Shown piece by piece: positions 8,894 to 14,762 of a stretch of 23,129 nt of DNA (positions are counted from its first letter, which is position 1; every line of letters starts with the position of its first letter). Source of the stretch: a virus; IMG/VR virus record IMGVR_UViG_3300045997_000151, positions 1 through 23,129 of that record. One strand, 5' to 3'. The notes below the pieces were generated by a model, which worked only from the letters and a program-made list of their open reading frames with translations, did no database searches and was not told where the DNA came from. A program made the position numbers and the translations under genes.

Positions 8894-9736
8894 ATGACAT
8901 ACACGATCGCATGCAACTTCATTGACCTCGAACCAGGTGACATGGTTCCCGGCATGCGGGTGTCAGATCCGCCAGTTCCCGTCCTCGAAGTCTTCTACGA
9001 CTCCGACGACGGGACCCCCACTCTCAAGACAATTCAAGCGATCCATCGGTTCCGTTGGGATGAGAAAGTCATCTTCCCTCGTCGTCCTGACGGCTCCACG
9101 ATCAACTGGTTCCAAGGCCGCAAGGTCGCCCCAACTCCAGAAGACATTGCAGTGGGAGACATCCTCCCTCCCAACCTGCCCTCTGCCGAAGAGCTTAGAC
9201 GCTCCAACCCGTTCATGGCAAGTACGTGGGACCAGCACTTCCAGATCGTCACTCGTCTCTACAGATCGCGCACTGAAGGCATGTACGTGTTGAAGACGCA
9301 TGCACCTCATCACATGAATCCGAATCACGATCTCGGTCATCCCATGCGTTTCACGTACAATGTTTTCGCCGGACGTCCAGTGACATTCCCACGAGAACAG
9401 TACGACGAACGCAACATCCGATCAGGCAATCCCGAGGTGTTCGGTCCGTACGAGTGGTGCGCACGGAGTGACGGCACTCCTGGCGCGTACCGCGATGCCG
9501 AACTTTGGCTCTACGTGCACCCGTCTGGCAGAGGGCGATGGCCCGCCAAGTTCCCACCGTTCGTTCCTCCAATGGCAGGAATGAGAGGTGAGTTCAAGAT
9601 GCGTCCTCCAAGTTCCCACGAAGACTGGATGCGTCTGACCTACCGAGGTGAAAGCGGTAAGCGTCACCCCACGGATCGCTCTAAGCAAGGTCGCCATCTG
9701 ACATACGAGAAGTACCGTCGTAGCTCGGGTGACTAG
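8894..9736 (+). CDS. Unknown protein, first gene of the rightward block
   Basis: A 280-residue soluble protein (MTYTIACNFIDLEPGDMVPG...). I do not recognise a family. It is rich in Pro, Arg and aromatic residues, with many charged loops such as YRSRTEGMYVLKTHAPHH, EVFGPYEWCARSDGTPGAYR and a Lys/Arg-rich C-terminus (SKQGRHLTYEKYRRSSGD). The first 90 residues have likely beta strands around VPVLEVFYDSDD and IQAIHRFRWDEKVIF. There is no signal peptide or transmembrane helix. The ATG has GGAAGGG three bases upstream and lies 35 bases after a promoter-like TAGAGT, so it is probably expressed early. No function is proposed. Confidence 0.75.
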   Translation: MTYTIACNFIDLEPGDMVPGMRVSDPPVPVLEVFYDSDDGTPTLKTIQAIHRFRWDEKVIFPRRPDGSTINWFQGRKVAPTPEDIAVGDILPPNLPSAEELRRSNPFMASTWDQHFQIVTRLYRSRTEGMYVLKTHAPHHMNPNHDLGHPMRFTYNVFAGRPVTFPREQYDERNIRSGNPEVFGPYEWCARSDGTPGAYRDAELWLYVHPSGRGRWPAKFPPFVPPMAGMRGEFKMRPPSSHEDWMRLTYRGESGKRHPTDRSKQGRHLTYEKYRRSSGD

Positions 9737-9765
9737 TCGACACGTGGCCTACAGCCGAGTAGAGT
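9737..9765 (+). promoter_or_regulatory. Predicted promoter, TCGACA-17-TAGAGT
   Basis: TCGACA (9737-9742) is separated by exactly 17 bases from TAGAGT (9760-9765). It lies in the 63-base gap after the 280-residue gene and would drive the gene at 9800. A ribosome site GAGAGGA follows at about 9784-9790. Confidence 0.6.
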
Positions 9766-9799
9766 CGACCTCGACGGATCGACCGAGAGGACGGATGCG

Positions 9800-10258
9800 A
9801 TGGAAATCATGGATGATGGCGGGCGAATGATCCGCTTTGATGGCGAGCAACTCGGATCAGCCAGCACTCGTGAGCGCGACAGCATTCGCTGGAGTGAAAC
9901 ACGAATCTGGAAGACCACGGGTGGCAAGTACATCATGCAGAAGGTTGGGCGCAGTCTGGTCTTCCACGCCACCGGCGGGTGCAAGTACGGCACGGAGGTT
10001 TACCTCGGAGACATGCCGTGCGACTACCTCCCCTGCCCCGTGTGCAAGCCGTCCAAATCTGAGATGTACGTGAAGCAGGAGAACGACCGCTTCACTGTTC
10101 ATGTCTCAGACTCCGCCGAAGGAATCGTCGAGAGTGCGAAACTTCAGGACGACGACGGTGTCTGGTACACCACGCGTGTTGACCGTGAAGCTCTCGAGCA
10201 GGCTGCGAATGCGGATGACGAGATGCATGAAGCGTACTTCGTCACTGTTGTAGAGTAG
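9800..10258 (+). CDS. Unknown protein with possible zinc-binding cysteines
   Basis: A 152-residue protein. The central part (RWSETRIWKTTGGKYIMQKVGRS, about 30-52) looks like a small beta sheet. After it come His56, Cys61, Cys74, Cys79 and Cys82 (HATGGC, MPCDYLPCPVC), enough for one zinc site. The C-terminal third (QENDRFTVHVSDSAEGIVE...) is acidic. I recall similar short proteins as hypotheticals in actinobacteria, but I cannot give a function. It is preceded by its own predicted promoter at 9737-9765 and followed by the RNA region, so it may form a single-gene transcript. The stop is within a GTAGAGTAGTAG string that resembles the phage -10 word. Confidence 0.72.
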   Translation: MEIMDDGGRMIRFDGEQLGSASTRERDSIRWSETRIWKTTGGKYIMQKVGRSLVFHATGGCKYGTEVYLGDMPCDYLPCPVCKPSKSEMYVKQENDRFTVHVSDSAEGIVESAKLQDDDGVWYTTRVDREALEQAANADDEMHEAYFVTVVE

Positions 10259-10266
10259 TAGCCTCT

Positions 10267-10357
10267 TGGCGAACAATTCCACAGAGACTGCGCGATGATG
10301 CGACGCGCGATGCCACATGTCCCCCGACATGCGATCGGCATCTGAAGGTTCGTCGAA
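10267..10357 (+). ncRNA. Structured noncoding segment, possible small RNA or 3' UTR structure
   Basis: A long-range helix (TTGGCGAAC 10267-10275 with GTTCGTCGA 10348-10356, including G-U pairs) encloses a strong internal hairpin: GATGCC (10309-10314) with GGCATC (10337-10342), and inside it CATGTC (10316-10321) with GACATG (10326-10331). A third pairing GCGCG/CGCGC (10290-10294 with 10304-10308) is also possible. No supported protein gene lies in 10259-10868. This could be a terminator-like 3' structure for the gene before it, but there is no U-tract. No known RNA family was recognised. Confidence 0.4.
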
Positions 10358-10425
10358 TCCGCATCTCAGGGGCTGACTAGGTTTACCCCCGCTAAGATGG
10401 GTGAACTGAGGTGTATGGGTCAGCA

Positions 10426-10570
10426 GGGAGAGGGGCGGCAATCTCTCCCACTTCTCATTGCAAGGATGGGCCCGAGGCATTGACGTACGGCATATGTGGC
10501 AGCCGGGTGAGAGCCCGGTGGGGAGAGGCTTATACCTCTCCAGTTACTCGGGAGCAGGAGATGGTAACCT
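10426..10570 (+). ncRNA. Multi-hairpin noncoding segment just upstream of the tRNA
   Basis: Four pairings are visible: GGGAGAG/CTCTCCC (10426-10432 with 10443-10449); CCCGAG/CTCGGG (10471-10476 with 10547-10552), which closes a multiloop holding CCGGG/CCCGG (10503-10507 with 10514-10518) and GGAGAGG/CCTCTCC (10522-10528 with 10535-10541); and GCAGG/CCTGC (10554-10558 with 10568-10572). The first and fourth stems share the same GGGAGAG word, so alternative pairing is possible, as in attenuators. It lacks the T-loop of a tRNA. No named RNA family was recognised. Confidence 0.4.
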
Positions 10571-10586
10571 GCATTTCATTACACAA

Positions 10587-10659
10587 TGCGGAATAGCTCA
10601 GTTGGCAGAGCGCCAGGTTCATATCCTGGGTGTCACGGGTTCGAATCCCGTTTCCGCTA
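10587..10659 (+). tRNA. tRNA-Met (anticodon CAT), elongator type or Ile2-like
   Basis: All arms are present: acceptor TGCGGAA/TTCCGCT, D-stem GCTC/GAGC, anticodon stem CCAGG/CCTGG with loop TTCATAT (anticodon CAT), and T-arm ACGGG-TTCGAAT-CCCGT. The total is 73 bases and the 3' CCA is not encoded. The first acceptor pair is U1:U72, a mismatch. Initiator tRNAs also lack a 1:72 pair, but this one lacks their three G-C pairs next to the anticodon loop, so an elongator Met or a lysidine-modified Ile tRNA is more likely. It lies between two structured noncoding segments. Confidence 0.92.
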
Positions 10660-10660
10660 C

Positions 10661-10768
10661 GAATGGTAGAGGGTTGCGAGTGAAAAGGCCACGGCCCCGA
10701 ATCTCACCTTTGGGCGACAGTCGGGACTTCCTTGTCCGTGGATATGAACCAGCCTCCCTCTACCATTC
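10661..10768 (+). ncRNA. 108-base element closed by a perfect 13-bp inverted repeat
   Basis: GAATGGTAGAGGG (10661-10673) and CCCTCTACCATTC (10756-10768) pair perfectly. Inside, CCACGG pairs with CCGTGG, CCCGA with TCGGG, and short AAAGG/CCTTT and GGAC/GTCC pairings are possible, so the whole would fold as a branched RNA. It starts two bases after the tRNA and ends 24 bases before a strong promoter. It may be a phage small RNA co-transcribed with the tRNA, a terminator-like structure, or a small inverted-repeat element. No known RNA or transposon family was recognised. Confidence 0.5.
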
Positions 10769-10792
10769 ACCCATATGACCACTGAGGGGCGG

Positions 10793-10821
10793 TTGACCGC
10801 TCGCCACGGCTGTGGTAGAGT
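10793..10821 (+). promoter_or_regulatory. Strong predicted promoter, TTGACC-17-TAGAGT
   Basis: TTGACC (10793-10798) and TAGAGT (10816-10821) are exactly 17 bases apart, the best sigma70-type promoter in the window. It lies directly before the two related tiny genes at 10869 and 11040, whose transcript ends at the terminator at 11167-11200. Confidence 0.75.
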
Positions 10822-10830
10822 AGTCTTACT

Positions 10831-10847
10831 GGGCGGATGTACCGCCC
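10831..10847 (+). promoter_or_regulatory. Leader hairpin GGGCGG/CCGCCC
   Basis: GGGCGG (10831-10836) and CCGCCC (10842-10847) form a 6-bp hairpin with a five-base loop, right at the expected 5' end of the transcript from the 10793 promoter and ahead of the AAGGAG ribosome site. It may protect the mRNA 5' end or act as a protein-binding site. Confidence 0.45.
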
Positions 10848-10868
10848 CAGGATGAAGGAGACAGAGAG

Positions 10869-11030
10869 ATGGCGGAGAGCGACGCAGACCACACGCAGGG
10901 CGGCGAGTCCGGTACTGCTCAGGACATGACCAGTCAGCCCGGTGGTCTTACCACCTGGCAGAGCGCCGGTGCAAGCTGGGGCGCCACTCGCGCGCAGCAG
11001 CGCATGAACGACGCCACCGGCAAGGGGTGA
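10869..11030 (+). CDS. Tiny protein with GxxWGxxRAxQRM motif (copy 1)
   Basis: A 53-residue protein starting MAESDADHTQGGES. The first half is polar and acidic, and the second half (TTWQSAGASWGATRAQQRMN) is a likely short amphipathic helix. The same pattern recurs in the next gene. The ATG has AAGGAG eight bases upstream and lies behind the strongest promoter in the window, so it should be well expressed. I do not recognise a family; the charge pattern and Trp pair could suit nucleic-acid or protein binding. It is too short for most gene callers, and support comes from the ribosome site, promoter and paralogue. Confidence 0.6.
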   Translation: MAESDADHTQGGESGTAQDMTSQPGGLTTWQSAGASWGATRAQQRMNDATGKG

Positions 11031-11039
11031 GTACGCCCA

Positions 11040-11162
11040 GTGACCGAGAATCCGAATGAGCCAGTTCCCCAGCATGTCTGGGAGAAGTGGCAACACATCG
11101 GAGTTCAATGGGGCAAGGTCCGCGCGTGGCAGAGGATGCGGGCCGTGATGAACGGTCACTGA
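11040..11162 (+). CDS. Tiny protein with GxxWGxxRAxQRM motif (copy 2)
   Basis: A 40-residue protein from GTG 11040 (MTENPNEPVPQHVWEKWQHIG). Its C-terminal half (KWQHIGVQWGKVRAWQRM) aligns without gaps with the first copy: shared W, Q, G, W, G, R, A, Q, R, M. The GTG is the only in-frame start after the stop of the first gene, nine bases away, and no good ribosome site is close, so translation may depend on the first gene. The stop lies five bases before the terminator stem. Function unknown. Confidence 0.55.
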   Translation: MTENPNEPVPQHVWEKWQHIGVQWGKVRAWQRMRAVMNGH

Positions 11163-11166
11163 TCTG

Positions 11167-11200
11167 AGGCGGGTGGTCCACTTATGGGCCACCCGCCTTT
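11167..11200 (+). terminator. Strong intrinsic terminator
   Basis: AGGCGGGTGG (11167-11176) pairs perfectly with CCACCCGCCT (11189-11198), with a further CCA/TGG pairing in the loop, and ends in TTT. It closes the two-gene transcript that begins at the 10793 promoter. Confidence 0.85.
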
Positions 11201-11205
11201 AGTAC

Positions 11206-11245
11206 GAGACGAAGAGACGAAGAGACGAAGAGACGAAGAGACGAA
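11206..11245 (+). repeat. Five tandem copies of GAGACGAA in a gene leader
   Basis: Five perfect head-to-tail copies of the 8-base unit GAGACGAA fill the space between the terminator and the ATG at 11247. The unit is purine-rich and may serve as a set of weak ribosome-binding sequences. As the unit is not a multiple of three, it cannot be a coding repeat without frame change. Confidence 0.85.
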
Positions 11246-11246
11246 G

Positions 11247-11747
11247 ATGACAGACGCAGACGCAGACGGTGCTGACTGGCCTCCCGAAAGGCCGATCATT
11301 CTCGTACCCAACGCTCCACATCCGATGTACCCGACAGTAGCCGAGTGGGTGAAGATGAAGGGTAGTGTCAGCGTGGCCAATGAAGAGATTCTTCGACGAC
11401 GCATCGAGCGTGCGCGTGCAGACATCGACGAGTACACCGAGAAGCTCAATTGGTTGGAATCACTTCCTGTCGAGCCCAAACCAGGTGACGACAACGACGG
11501 TCCCGTTATTTTCTTTCGTAAGTCATACGGGAATGTCGAGCGCTTCACCAACGGAACAGCATGGCAGTACTGTGCGGTGTACGTCTCAGACGCCGATTAC
11601 GGTCAGGGTGCATGGTTCGTCACGGGCGGTAACAAGGTTGGCCTTAATCACGTGAAATGGCGCGAACTGATCGCATTCATCTTCATGCACGAGACGGCCG
11701 AGACTAACCCAGTCATCTGGGTTGCGACGGGATGGGAGCAGCTGTGA
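11247..11747 (+). CDS. Unknown protein with an N-terminal coiled coil
   Basis: A 166-residue protein (MTDADADGADWPPERP...). Residues about 40-73 (NEEILRRRIERARADIDEYT) form a likely coiled coil. The C-terminal half is beta-rich (DGPVIFFRKSYGNVERFTNG, CAVYVSDADYGQGAWFVTGG, VKWRELIAFIFMHE). I do not recognise a family. The ATG at 11247 directly follows the GAGACGAA repeats; the frame is open back to 11184, but that would start inside the terminator and translate through it. No separate promoter is seen after the terminator, so expression may come from read-through. Confidence 0.68.
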   Translation: MTDADADGADWPPERPIILVPNAPHPMYPTVAEWVKMKGSVSVANEEILRRRIERARADIDEYTEKLNWLESLPVEPKPGDDNDGPVIFFRKSYGNVERFTNGTAWQYCAVYVSDADYGQGAWFVTGGNKVGLNHVKWRELIAFIFMHETAETNPVIWVATGWEQL

Positions 11748-12151
11748 ATCATATGGATGCTGTGCGTGAGCAACACGAGCCATCTCCAATGCCGGACTGG
11801 AAGCGCTATAACAGCAAAGAGATGCTGTCGGCGTTCGAGAGCGGCGCTAGATGGGCATATGACAACTACACCGAATACGCACCGGCTGATGCTCAGATCG
11901 CATCTGAGGCCGCTCAAGCCTTCCACCAGTGGAGGCGTGTTGTGGAGTTCGATCATCTACCTGGCACGGTATTCGTTGGTTACATCGAATGTAAGCCATC
12001 GCAGTACAACGAGAAATTCACGTACAACGGTCCAGTGCTCATCGGGCGGAAGTCAGACGGCCCGTTGACTTTCACGTGCATTACGACAACAGTGGACATC
12101 ACTGATCCAACGCTTCGGTGGAGGATTGACAGCATTCTTCTGGAGGGATGA
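11744..12151 (+). CDS. Unknown protein
   Basis: A 135-residue protein. GTG 11744 (MNHMDAVREQHEPSPMPDWK) was chosen because it overlaps the previous stop (GTGA) and has GGGAG five bases upstream; an ATG at 11732 in the same frame has no such site. The first half is helical and polar (KEMLSAFESGARWAYDNYTE, DAQIASEAAQAFHQWRR). The second half is beta-rich (GTVFVGYIECKPSQYNEKFT, YNGPVLIGRKSDGPLTF). No cysteine motif or membrane segment is seen, and I cannot assign a function. It belongs to the overlapping chain that leads into the nucleotide genes. Confidence 0.65.
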   Translation: MNHMDAVREQHEPSPMPDWKRYNSKEMLSAFESGARWAYDNYTEYAPADAQIASEAAQAFHQWRRVVEFDHLPGTVFVGYIECKPSQYNEKFTYNGPVLIGRKSDGPLTFTCITTTVDITDPTLRWRIDSILLEG

Positions 12152-12153
12152 AC

Positions 12154-12264
12154 GTGGCTGAACCCACAAAGCTCGATCAGGCCATCAAGGACCTGGTGAA
12201 AGATCAGGGTTGGAGCGGCAACATCGCTGACAACGAAGCCAGTCAGACGCAAAGCGGAAGCTGA
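12154..12264 (+). CDS. Tiny hydrophilic protein
   Basis: About 36 residues (MAEPTKLDQAIKDLVKDQGW...), with one amphipathic helix and a Ser/Gln-rich tail. Two starts are possible: ATG 12148, which overlaps the previous stop, and GTG 12154. GGAGGG at 12142-12147 touches the ATG but lies six bases before the GTG, so I prefer the GTG. Its stop is eight bases before the kinase start. Function unknown. Confidence 0.5.
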   Translation: MAEPTKLDQAIKDLVKDQGWSGNIADNEASQTQSGS

Positions 12265-12272
12265 GGGAACCA

Positions 12273-13163
12273 ATGAGTCTCATCATTGTCGAAGGTTGTG
12301 ATGGGTCGGGGAAGAGTACGTTCGTCGCCAACCTCTGCCATATCACACCACCTGCGACGAGGGTGATTCATAGGGGACCTCTGCATCGTGATCCCATTCT
12401 CGAGTACATCGGCGACATTATGTCGTATTCGCCGATGGGCGATAGCATCATTGCAGATCGTTGGCATCTCGGTGAAATGGTGTACGGTCCGCTCTACCGT
12501 GGAGAGTCTCGACTCACGCCAGCGATGAATCTGTATGTGGAATTGTTCCTCGACAGTCGGGGCGCTGAACGAGTGTGGATGGACACGCCATTCGATATCG
12601 TTCGTTCTCGTCTACGTAATCGCGGTGAAGATTTCCTTCTCGAGCAACATCAACGGCTGGTTGTCGATTGGTACAGCGAGGCGCTCACTCCACTTCCTGC
12701 GTGGACCGCTGTGCATTGGCAGCAGAAGCCAAAGCCGAGCTTTGTTGAGAAAATTCGAGATATGGCTGAAGTTAAGGCTATGCGCGCTCGAGAATGGATG
12801 ACGCGCTTCCCGAGCTACGTCGGACCGCTTGAACCTGCACAAGTGCTCATCATGGGCGATCAGACTGTAAACCCTGCGCTTCGCAATTGGCCCATGTCGA
12901 TGGTGCCGTGGCGCGGTTCGCCCATGCACGACATTCTCATGGCGATGACGTATCTCAATTTCACCAAGGTTGGCATTCTCAGTGGAACGCAACGAGGTCG
13001 TGAGTTGTGGAATCGCCTAGGATCGCCGATCGTCTTCACTCTTGGTCACGCTGCATGGCAATACTGCATCGACCGTGAAATTCCTGCACGACGACTGGCT
13101 CTTCCTCCGCGCGGCATTCCCATCACTCAGCTCATCGAGAACATTCAGGAGCGGCAGAAGTGA
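12273..13163 (+). CDS. P-loop (deoxy)nucleotide kinase with a UDG-like C-terminal domain
   Basis: A 296-residue protein in two parts. Residues 1-170 are a nucleotide kinase like dTMP kinase: Walker A GCDGSGKST (8-16), the DRW segment in IIADRWHLGEMVYG, and a lid-like RSRLRNRGED. Residues about 186-296 (VLIMGDQTVNP, then LNFTKVGILSGTQRG, then SPIVFTLGHAAW) follow the strand order of the uracil-DNA glycosylase superfamily. The first motif is altered and the usual C-terminal HPS is replaced by PPRG, so glycosylase activity is doubtful. The gene overlaps the thymidylate-synthase-fold gene by four bases, so it may phosphorylate that enzyme's product. The kinase part is clear; the second domain is tentative. 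Confidence 0.78.
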   Translation: MSLIIVEGCDGSGKSTFVANLCHITPPATRVIHRGPLHRDPILEYIGDIMSYSPMGDSIIADRWHLGEMVYGPLYRGESRLTPAMNLYVELFLDSRGAERVWMDTPFDIVRSRLRNRGEDFLLEQHQRLVVDWYSEALTPLPAWTAVHWQQKPKPSFVEKIRDMAEVKAMRAREWMTRFPSYVGPLEPAQVLIMGDQTVNPALRNWPMSMVPWRGSPMHDILMAMTYLNFTKVGILSGTQRGRELWNRLGSPIVFTLGHAAWQYCIDREIPARRLALPPRGIPITQLIENIQERQK

Positions 13164-14011
13164 AAACATTCACGTTCCGCAACGGCGTCGATAGCCTCTA
13201 CGGTCTTGCTGAGCATCTCTTGCGCCATGGGCACAAGGTTGCGCCTAGAGGACAGGTGACGTTGGAGGAACGAAATGCCGTCATTCAGGTAACGCATCCT
13301 GATGACGTTACGATGTACGGCATAGGTCGTAACTGGAGTGATCGTCTTGCAGCTGCTGAAGCGTTACAGCTCATCGGTGGCTTCAGCGATCCCGCGGCAA
13401 TGGTTCGCATGGTACCTAGCATGGAGAACTTCGTCAATCCGCAGACTCGGAAATTCGACGGTGCTTACGGTCCACGTACCGTTGGGCAGATGCAGGCCAT
13501 GCTCACTAAGCTGCTCGATGATCGTGATTCGCGCCAGGGTGTTCTGCAAGTGTGGAACTACACCTACGACCAGATTCCGGGAAGTGTTGATTACCCGTGC
13601 ACCGTGTACATCAACTTCGCCATTCGTGATTCATCGTTGTTTATGACAACGCACATGCGATCGAATGACATCTGGTGGGGTTGGTGCTACGACCTCTTTC
13701 AGTTCACTCAGCTTGGCTGGACCGTGGCGAACTATCTCGGGCTGGAGATGGGTACGTACACGCATGTCGCTGATTCACTACATCTGTACGAGCGTGACCT
13801 CCCCAAGTTGGAAAAGCTCAGTCGTCCGATAAATGCTACACCGCAGCGACTACGTGGCATCGGACTGAAACAGAGTGCGCTACAGATTCCTACTTGGCGT
13901 GAGTTCGCACAGGAGCCAGCCTGGGAGTTCTTCTACGACATCGAGAATACGCCGTTGTCCGATACTGAGCAATGGTTCATCGATCGCAAGATATTCGAGT
14001 TCAACACGTGA
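13160..14011 (+). CDS. Thymidylate synthase-fold enzyme, probable dCMP hydroxymethylase
   Basis: A 283-residue enzyme from GTG 13160 (AGGAG eight bases upstream). The catalytic Cys147 is in DYPCTVYINF, Arg167-Ser-Asn-Asp170 matches the RSxD motif, and His208/Tyr210 match the dUMP-sugar contacts. Compared with E. coli ThyA, the stretch from Cys147 to Tyr210 aligns without a gap. The position of Asn177, which selects dUMP, is Asp178 here (GWCYDLFQF). Asp at this site is what T4 dCMP hydroxymethylase has (Asp179), and Asn-to-Asp mutants of thymidylate synthase accept dCMP. I therefore infer that dCMP is the substrate and hydroxymethyl- or methyl-dCMP the product. Neighbours are a nucleotide kinase and a dCMP deaminase. 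An ordinary thymidylate synthase is the alternative. Confidence 0.82.
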   Translation: MKTFTFRNGVDSLYGLAEHLLRHGHKVAPRGQVTLEERNAVIQVTHPDDVTMYGIGRNWSDRLAAAEALQLIGGFSDPAAMVRMVPSMENFVNPQTRKFDGAYGPRTVGQMQAMLTKLLDDRDSRQGVLQVWNYTYDQIPGSVDYPCTVYINFAIRDSSLFMTTHMRSNDIWWGWCYDLFQFTQLGWTVANYLGLEMGTYTHVADSLHLYERDLPKLEKLSRPINATPQRLRGIGLKQSALQIPTWREFAQEPAWEFFYDIENTPLSDTEQWFIDRKIFEFNT

Positions 14012-14505
14012 TCGTCTCGCCGCGTGCTACTTGGGACGAGACGTGGATGCGTCTTGCTCACGACATGGCACTTCGTAGTCTGTGCGAACGTCGCCAGATC
14101 GGTGCCGTTGTCGTTTCAGTCGACAACGCCTACAGCGTAGTCGGATACAACGGCCCTCCGCGAGGTCTGAGCATCCCTCAGCGGACTTTCAGTGTTGAGC
14201 CGACTAGTTGTACGACCTGGTGCGATAGGGGCCGCCAGTCGTCATCTATCGTCCCTCAGGACTACGACAACTGCGTTACGATCCACGCCGAAACAAATGC
14301 ATTGATCCGAGCGGACTACTCGAGAATTCAAGGTGGGTCGCTTTACGTGACATCATTCCCATGTTGGGACTGTGCCAAGAACATCTGCAACAGCGGCGTC
14401 ATTCGAGTGTTCTCGCATCTCGACCCCTCAGCCGAAGCACACCGCAAGCCGTACGTGACGAAGAATTTTATGGAGCGTTGTGGACTGGAGGTCACGGTCG
14501 TATGA
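14008..14505 (+). CDS. Deoxycytidylate (dCMP) deaminase
   Basis: A 165-residue protein with the cytidine-deaminase-fold zinc motifs: HAE at 93-95 (TIHAETNAL) and PCxxC at 118-122 (FPCWDC). A Cys-rich insert (SCTTWC, about 68-72) may hold a second, structural zinc as in T4-type dCMP deaminases. The enzyme converts dCMP to dUMP for dTMP synthesis. The GTG start at 14008 overlaps the preceding stop (GTGA). If the neighbouring synthase uses dCMP, the two compete for the same pool, as they do in T4. The frame is open upstream to 13972, but that part overlaps the previous gene. Confidence 0.9.
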   Translation: MIVSPRATWDETWMRLAHDMALRSLCERRQIGAVVVSVDNAYSVVGYNGPPRGLSIPQRTFSVEPTSCTTWCDRGRQSSSIVPQDYDNCVTIHAETNALIRADYSRIQGGSLYVTSFPCWDCAKNICNSGVIRVFSHLDPSAEAHRKPYVTKNFMERCGLEVTVV

Positions 14506-14762
14506 TCAGCGTACTTACTGCCTGGGAAGACATCGACGAATTCCCTACAGCGAACGACGTCAGCATTTTGAGCGGCGGGTATCTCGCCGTCCAGGAACCT
14601 GTGCTAGGCAACGAAGGAATGATGAAACAGCTCGCACTCTATGCCCCTGGCGCGTGGCAGAAGGTGGAGTACGACGAGGCATCGATGCAGCTTACCTGTT
14701 TCCTCATGGAACATCAACTCATGGAGAAGTGGGTAGCGTATGGGAAATGCGATGAACAGTGA
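14502..14762 (+). CDS. Small protein of unknown function
   Basis: An 86-residue protein from ATG 14502 (MISVLTAWEDIDEFPTANDVS). It is acidic, with a helical C-terminal half (SMQLTCFLMEHQLMEKWVA). The start overlaps the deaminase stop (ATGA), with GGAGG about 11 bases upstream. I do not recognise a family. Its stop overlaps the next microprotein start. It may be part of the nucleotide pathway by position only. Confidence 0.6.
   Translation: MISVLTAWEDIDEFPTANDVSILSGGYLAVQEPVLGNEGMMKQLALYAPGAWQKVEYDEASMQLTCFLMEHQLMEKWVAYGKCDEQ

Noticed and set aside
10240-10258. Promoter at GTAGAGTAG overlapping the end of the 9800 gene
   Set aside because: The word is explained by the last codons and stop codons of the gene, and there is no -35 match at 16-18 bases.
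10330-10380. tmRNA start on the minus strand (GGATTCGACGAACC near CAGCCCCTGAG)
   Set aside because: The GGATTCGAC word recalls tmRNA, but the downstream sequence would run into the 9800-10258 gene and I could not find a tag frame or matching tRNA-like end.
10470-10552. A second tRNA upstream of the CAT tRNA
   Set aside because: CCCGAG/CTCGGG could be an acceptor stem, but there is no TTCRA T-loop and no seven-base anticodon loop.
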